Positions 52,278-54,148 of a DNA stretch of 54,148 nt are shown here, piece by piece. The translations under genes and the position numbers were made by a program. The stretch is from Nitrospira sp. (GTDB lineage Bacteria; Nitrospirota; Nitrospiria; Nitrospirales; Nitrospiraceae). The notes beneath the pieces were generated by a model. It was given only the letters and a program-made list of their open reading frames with translations, searched no databases and was not told where the DNA came from. The stretch covers positions 1-54,148 of the forward strand of contig JAHBWR010000012.1 of the NCBI GenBank assembly GCA_019636875.1. Reading direction: 5' to 3'. Within the stretch, counting starts at the first letter, position 1. Every line of letters begins with the position of its first letter.

Positions 52278-53344
52278 ACGGGGGTTCCCGCCTTGAGTAT
52301 GGGCTTGAACATGCGCCGGTATCTAGCGGGCGTGAGTCCGGTCAGGCGCTTGAAGAGGCGGTGGAAAAACGAGTAGTCCTCGTAACCGACCGCTGGTCCG
52401 ATCTCCTCGGCGTTTATGCCAGTGGTTTCGAGTAGGCGTTTGGCTTCTTCAATGCGCAGGTTTTGCACGTACTCGATAAAGGTGATGCCGGTGGCGGCCT
52501 TGAAGCGGCGCTTCAGCGTACGTTCGGGAATCCGTGCTTTCCCGACGATGTCTGGGATCACATTCGATTCCCGATAACGTCGATCAAGTTGTCTCTGGCA
52601 TTCGCGAACTAGAGAGTCGGCGTGCGGCGAGACGCGCGAAAGCGGTGCGTATGGCAATTGGCCCTCGCCGTGCCATTTGAGTAGATATACCTTGGCGATC
52701 CGCAACGCTTCACCGGGATTGGCGTGGCGTGCGATAATGTGGATCGCGAGGTCGTGCCAAGAGGTGGTGCCGCCAGCAGTCGCGATGCGACCATCGGGGT
52801 CAGCAATGACGAGGTTTGGTTCGGGGTGAAACTCTACATTGGGGTAGCGCTTACGGAACAGGTCCTGGTAGGCCCAGTGTGAGGTGGCAGAACAGCCGTC
52901 GAGCAGACCGGTAGCCGCGAGCATCACTGCACCAGAGCAGGCGGAGTAGAGAAAAGCACCCTGTTTATAGGCCCTACGTAACCAGTCCATCAGAGTCGGA
53001 TAGCGGTCGCGGATGTCCTCGTCTGGCCCGAGCCAGAGCTCAGGCAGGATGACAATTTGCGCCTTTGACTCGTCGGCTAGGACGCAGTCCGGCCTGACAG
53101 GGATGCCGTTGCCGCAAACAAAGGCCTTCCTTCTTGGCGCCACGATGCGCACGTTGAACAGGGACTGGCCTTCGCCCTGCCGAGTGAGCGTTTCCCACAC
53201 ACTGCCCGCAGCCTTGAGCACGTCCACCATGCCGTACAGCGCGGAACCAGCGGTCTCCGGCACAGCGACGATGAGTACGTCCACCTGGGTTTTTCCAGAT
53301 TTCTTGGTGGTAGCCATGGGTTTCGATTCAAAACATCGATTCAT
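52274..53344 (-). CDS. GlxA-type AraC-family transcriptional regulator
   Basis: 356 residues (or 347 from the ATG at 53317). The N-terminal DJ-1/PfpI-like domain has SACSGAVMLAATGLLDG with the Cys nucleophile position and HWAYQDLFRKRYP. The C-terminal AraC helix-turn-helix pair covers about residues 250-345: PERTLKRRFKAATGITFIEYVQNLRIEEAKRLL and YEDYSFFHRLFKRLTGLTPARYR. It is divergent from osmC with 137 bases between, and overlaps the C39-like gene by 4 bases. It may regulate both neighbours. Confidence 0.9.
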   Translation of the reverse strand: MNRCFESKPMATTKKSGKTQVDVLIVAVPETAGSALYGMVDVLKAAGSVWETLTRQGEGQSLFNVRIVAPRRKAFVCGNGIPVRPDCVLADESKAQIVILPELWLGPDEDIRDRYPTLMDWLRRAYKQGAFLYSACSGAVMLAATGLLDGCSATSHWAYQDLFRKRYPNVEFHPEPNLVIADPDGRIATAGGTTSWHDLAIHIIARHANPGEALRIAKVYLLKWHGEGQLPYAPLSRVSPHADSLVRECQRQLDRRYRESNVIPDIVGKARIPERTLKRRFKAATGITFIEYVQNLRIEEAKRLLETTGINAEEIGPAVGYEDYSFFHRLFKRLTGLTPARYRRMFKPILKAGTPV

Positions 53345-53431
53345 TTAGTGGCACGAAAAGCCAGTTTTCGTCATAAACGCACCTTACTCCGTTCGCTGTC
53401 AAGCGGTATTGTTCTCCTGCGGCGATAGAAA

Positions 53432-53450
53432 GCATTGGGCGATCCAATGC
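53432..53450. promoter_or_regulatory. Palindromic candidate operator before osmC
   Basis: GCATTGG at 53432-53438 and CCAATGC at 53444-53450 form a perfect 7-bp dyad with 5 bases between, 32 bases before the OsmC ATG. It lies in the divergent region between the glxA-type gene and osmC. A second pair, direct repeats of TCGATTC (53323-53329 and 53336-53342), overlaps the regulator start. Binding by the regulator is inferred from position only. Confidence 0.45.
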
Positions 53451-53481
53451 GACACATTAACCCTTGCCGAAGGAGATCAGC

Positions 53482-54081
53482 ATGACCACGCACATCAGTA
53501 AAACCTGCAACGGACTCGACCTTGAGCAGATGGGCCAAACCGTCAAAGCGCTCCAGAACAATCCGGCCCTGGCGCAGTTCCAGTTTCGTGCCCATAACCG
53601 GTGGATCGATGGTGGCGAGAACCGTTCGACGATCAAGGATTTCTACGGCGCGGGGTCGGAGGACGCGTCGCGCAGCGAAGCCTTCGTCTTCACCAATGGC
53701 GAACCTCCGGTGCTGCTCGGGCACAACGAGGGGGCCAATCCTGTAGAATTCCTGCTCCACGCGCTGGCCGGTTGCGTCACGACGACGACGGTGCTGCACG
53801 CAGCGGCACGCGGTATCAAATTGCGCAAGTTGTCGACCGAGCTCACCGGCAACATCGACTTACAGGGTTTGCTCGCGCTCGACGACAGCGTGCCTGCCGG
53901 CTACGAGTCGATCCGTATCAGGATGGACATCGAGGCCGATTGCAGCGATGAGGATCTGGCGGAGCTTATCGCGTTCGCCCAGCGGCATTCGCCGGTGTGT
54001 AACACAGTCTGTCGTCCGGTGCCCGTGACGATCGAACGTGTCGTTGTCCAGCGTGCCGCATCTGAGGCGCACGCGGCATGA
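53482..54081 (+). CDS. OsmC-family protein
   Basis: Peroxide-reducing OsmC/Ohr family, cytoplasmic. The 199 residues start at ATG 53482 after AAGGAG. The motif AGCVTTTTVLHAAARGI contains the first conserved Cys, and HSPVCNTVCRPVPVTIERV the second. The N-terminal ~35 residues precede the OsmC core (FQFRAHNRWIDGG). This is closer to the YhfA-like group than to Ohr, judged by the second motif. It lies divergently from a GlxA-type regulator. Confidence 0.88.
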   Translation: MTTHISKTCNGLDLEQMGQTVKALQNNPALAQFQFRAHNRWIDGGENRSTIKDFYGAGSEDASRSEAFVFTNGEPPVLLGHNEGANPVEFLLHALAGCVTTTTVLHAAARGIKLRKLSTELTGNIDLQGLLALDDSVPAGYESIRIRMDIEADCSDEDLAELIAFAQRHSPVCNTVCRPVPVTIERVVVQRAASEAHAA

Positions 54082-54148
54082 TCTGCCGAGGGAAGTGGCC
54101 CGGTCGGCGACGCCACCGGGCCTACCTCTTCGGTCGTTTCCACTGAGG

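Overview
The window reads as a chromosomal segment of a Gram-negative bacterium, most probably a Nitrospira-type member of the Nitrospirota. This is inferred from gene content and order plus the style of the proteins; no database search was possible. The Gram-negative character is direct: LPS-export genes lptC/A/B, a PilQ secretin, several lipobox lipoproteins and an outer-membrane beta-barrel protein are present. No tRNA, rRNA, CRISPR array or intact insertion sequence was seen.

Bases 1-15845 hold the fused S10-spc-alpha ribosomal superoperon, already running at the left edge: rpsJ rplC rplD rplW rplB rpsS rplV rpsC rplP rpmC rpsQ rplN rplX rplE rpsN rpsH rplF rplR rpsE rpmD rplO secY adk map infA rpmJ rpsM rpsK rpsD rpoA rplQ. 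It is closed by a 19-bp perfect hairpin. rpmJ (37 codons) is included. Several proteins are the zinc-binding forms (S14, S4, L36, Adk). L5 carries an unusual charged N-terminal extension.

Bases 15880-20819 hold lptC-lptA-lptB-rpoN-hpf-rapZ, that is LPS transport, sigma-54, ribosome hibernation and the RapZ regulator. Bases 20881-26171 hold a strong sigma-70-like promoter, a small MerR-type regulator and the type IV pilus assembly operon pilMNOPQ, ending in a terminator. Bases 26273-31410 hold aroB, nadE and the nitrogen pair glnB-glnA. The glnB upstream region carries a near-consensus sigma-54 promoter, which ties it to the rpoN gene in the same window. The NadE glutaminase domain has Gly where its nucleophilic Cys should be.

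Bases 31451-38130 hold mostly single genes: a surface-adhesin-E-like protein, a CBS-pair protein, a GMC oxidoreductase, an HDOD-GAF regulator, a secreted unknown protein and a beta-barrel protein. Bases 38131-42570 (minus strand) hold the most unusual cluster. It encodes a SmpA/OmlA-type lipoprotein, three divergent paralogues of an unnamed lipoprotein family, an M23 endopeptidase and a lytic transglycosylase whose only well-placed start is AUU, followed by a frameshifted remnant of a fourth family member. I regard it as the best candidate for an undescribed envelope system.

Bases 42716-48358 hold an Uup-like ABC-F ATPase, a DUF4403-like lipoprotein and two tandemly duplicated 285-residue HDOD proteins. 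Bases 48730-54081 look accessory: a fatty-acid/sterol-hydroxylase-type membrane enzyme, a thiopurine methyltransferase gene (tpm), a Phd/PIN toxin-antitoxin pair, a HigA remnant, a truncated second copy of the tpm 5' end, a GlxA-type AraC regulator translationally coupled to a C39-like peptidase, and a divergent OsmC-family gene with a palindromic candidate operator in front of it.
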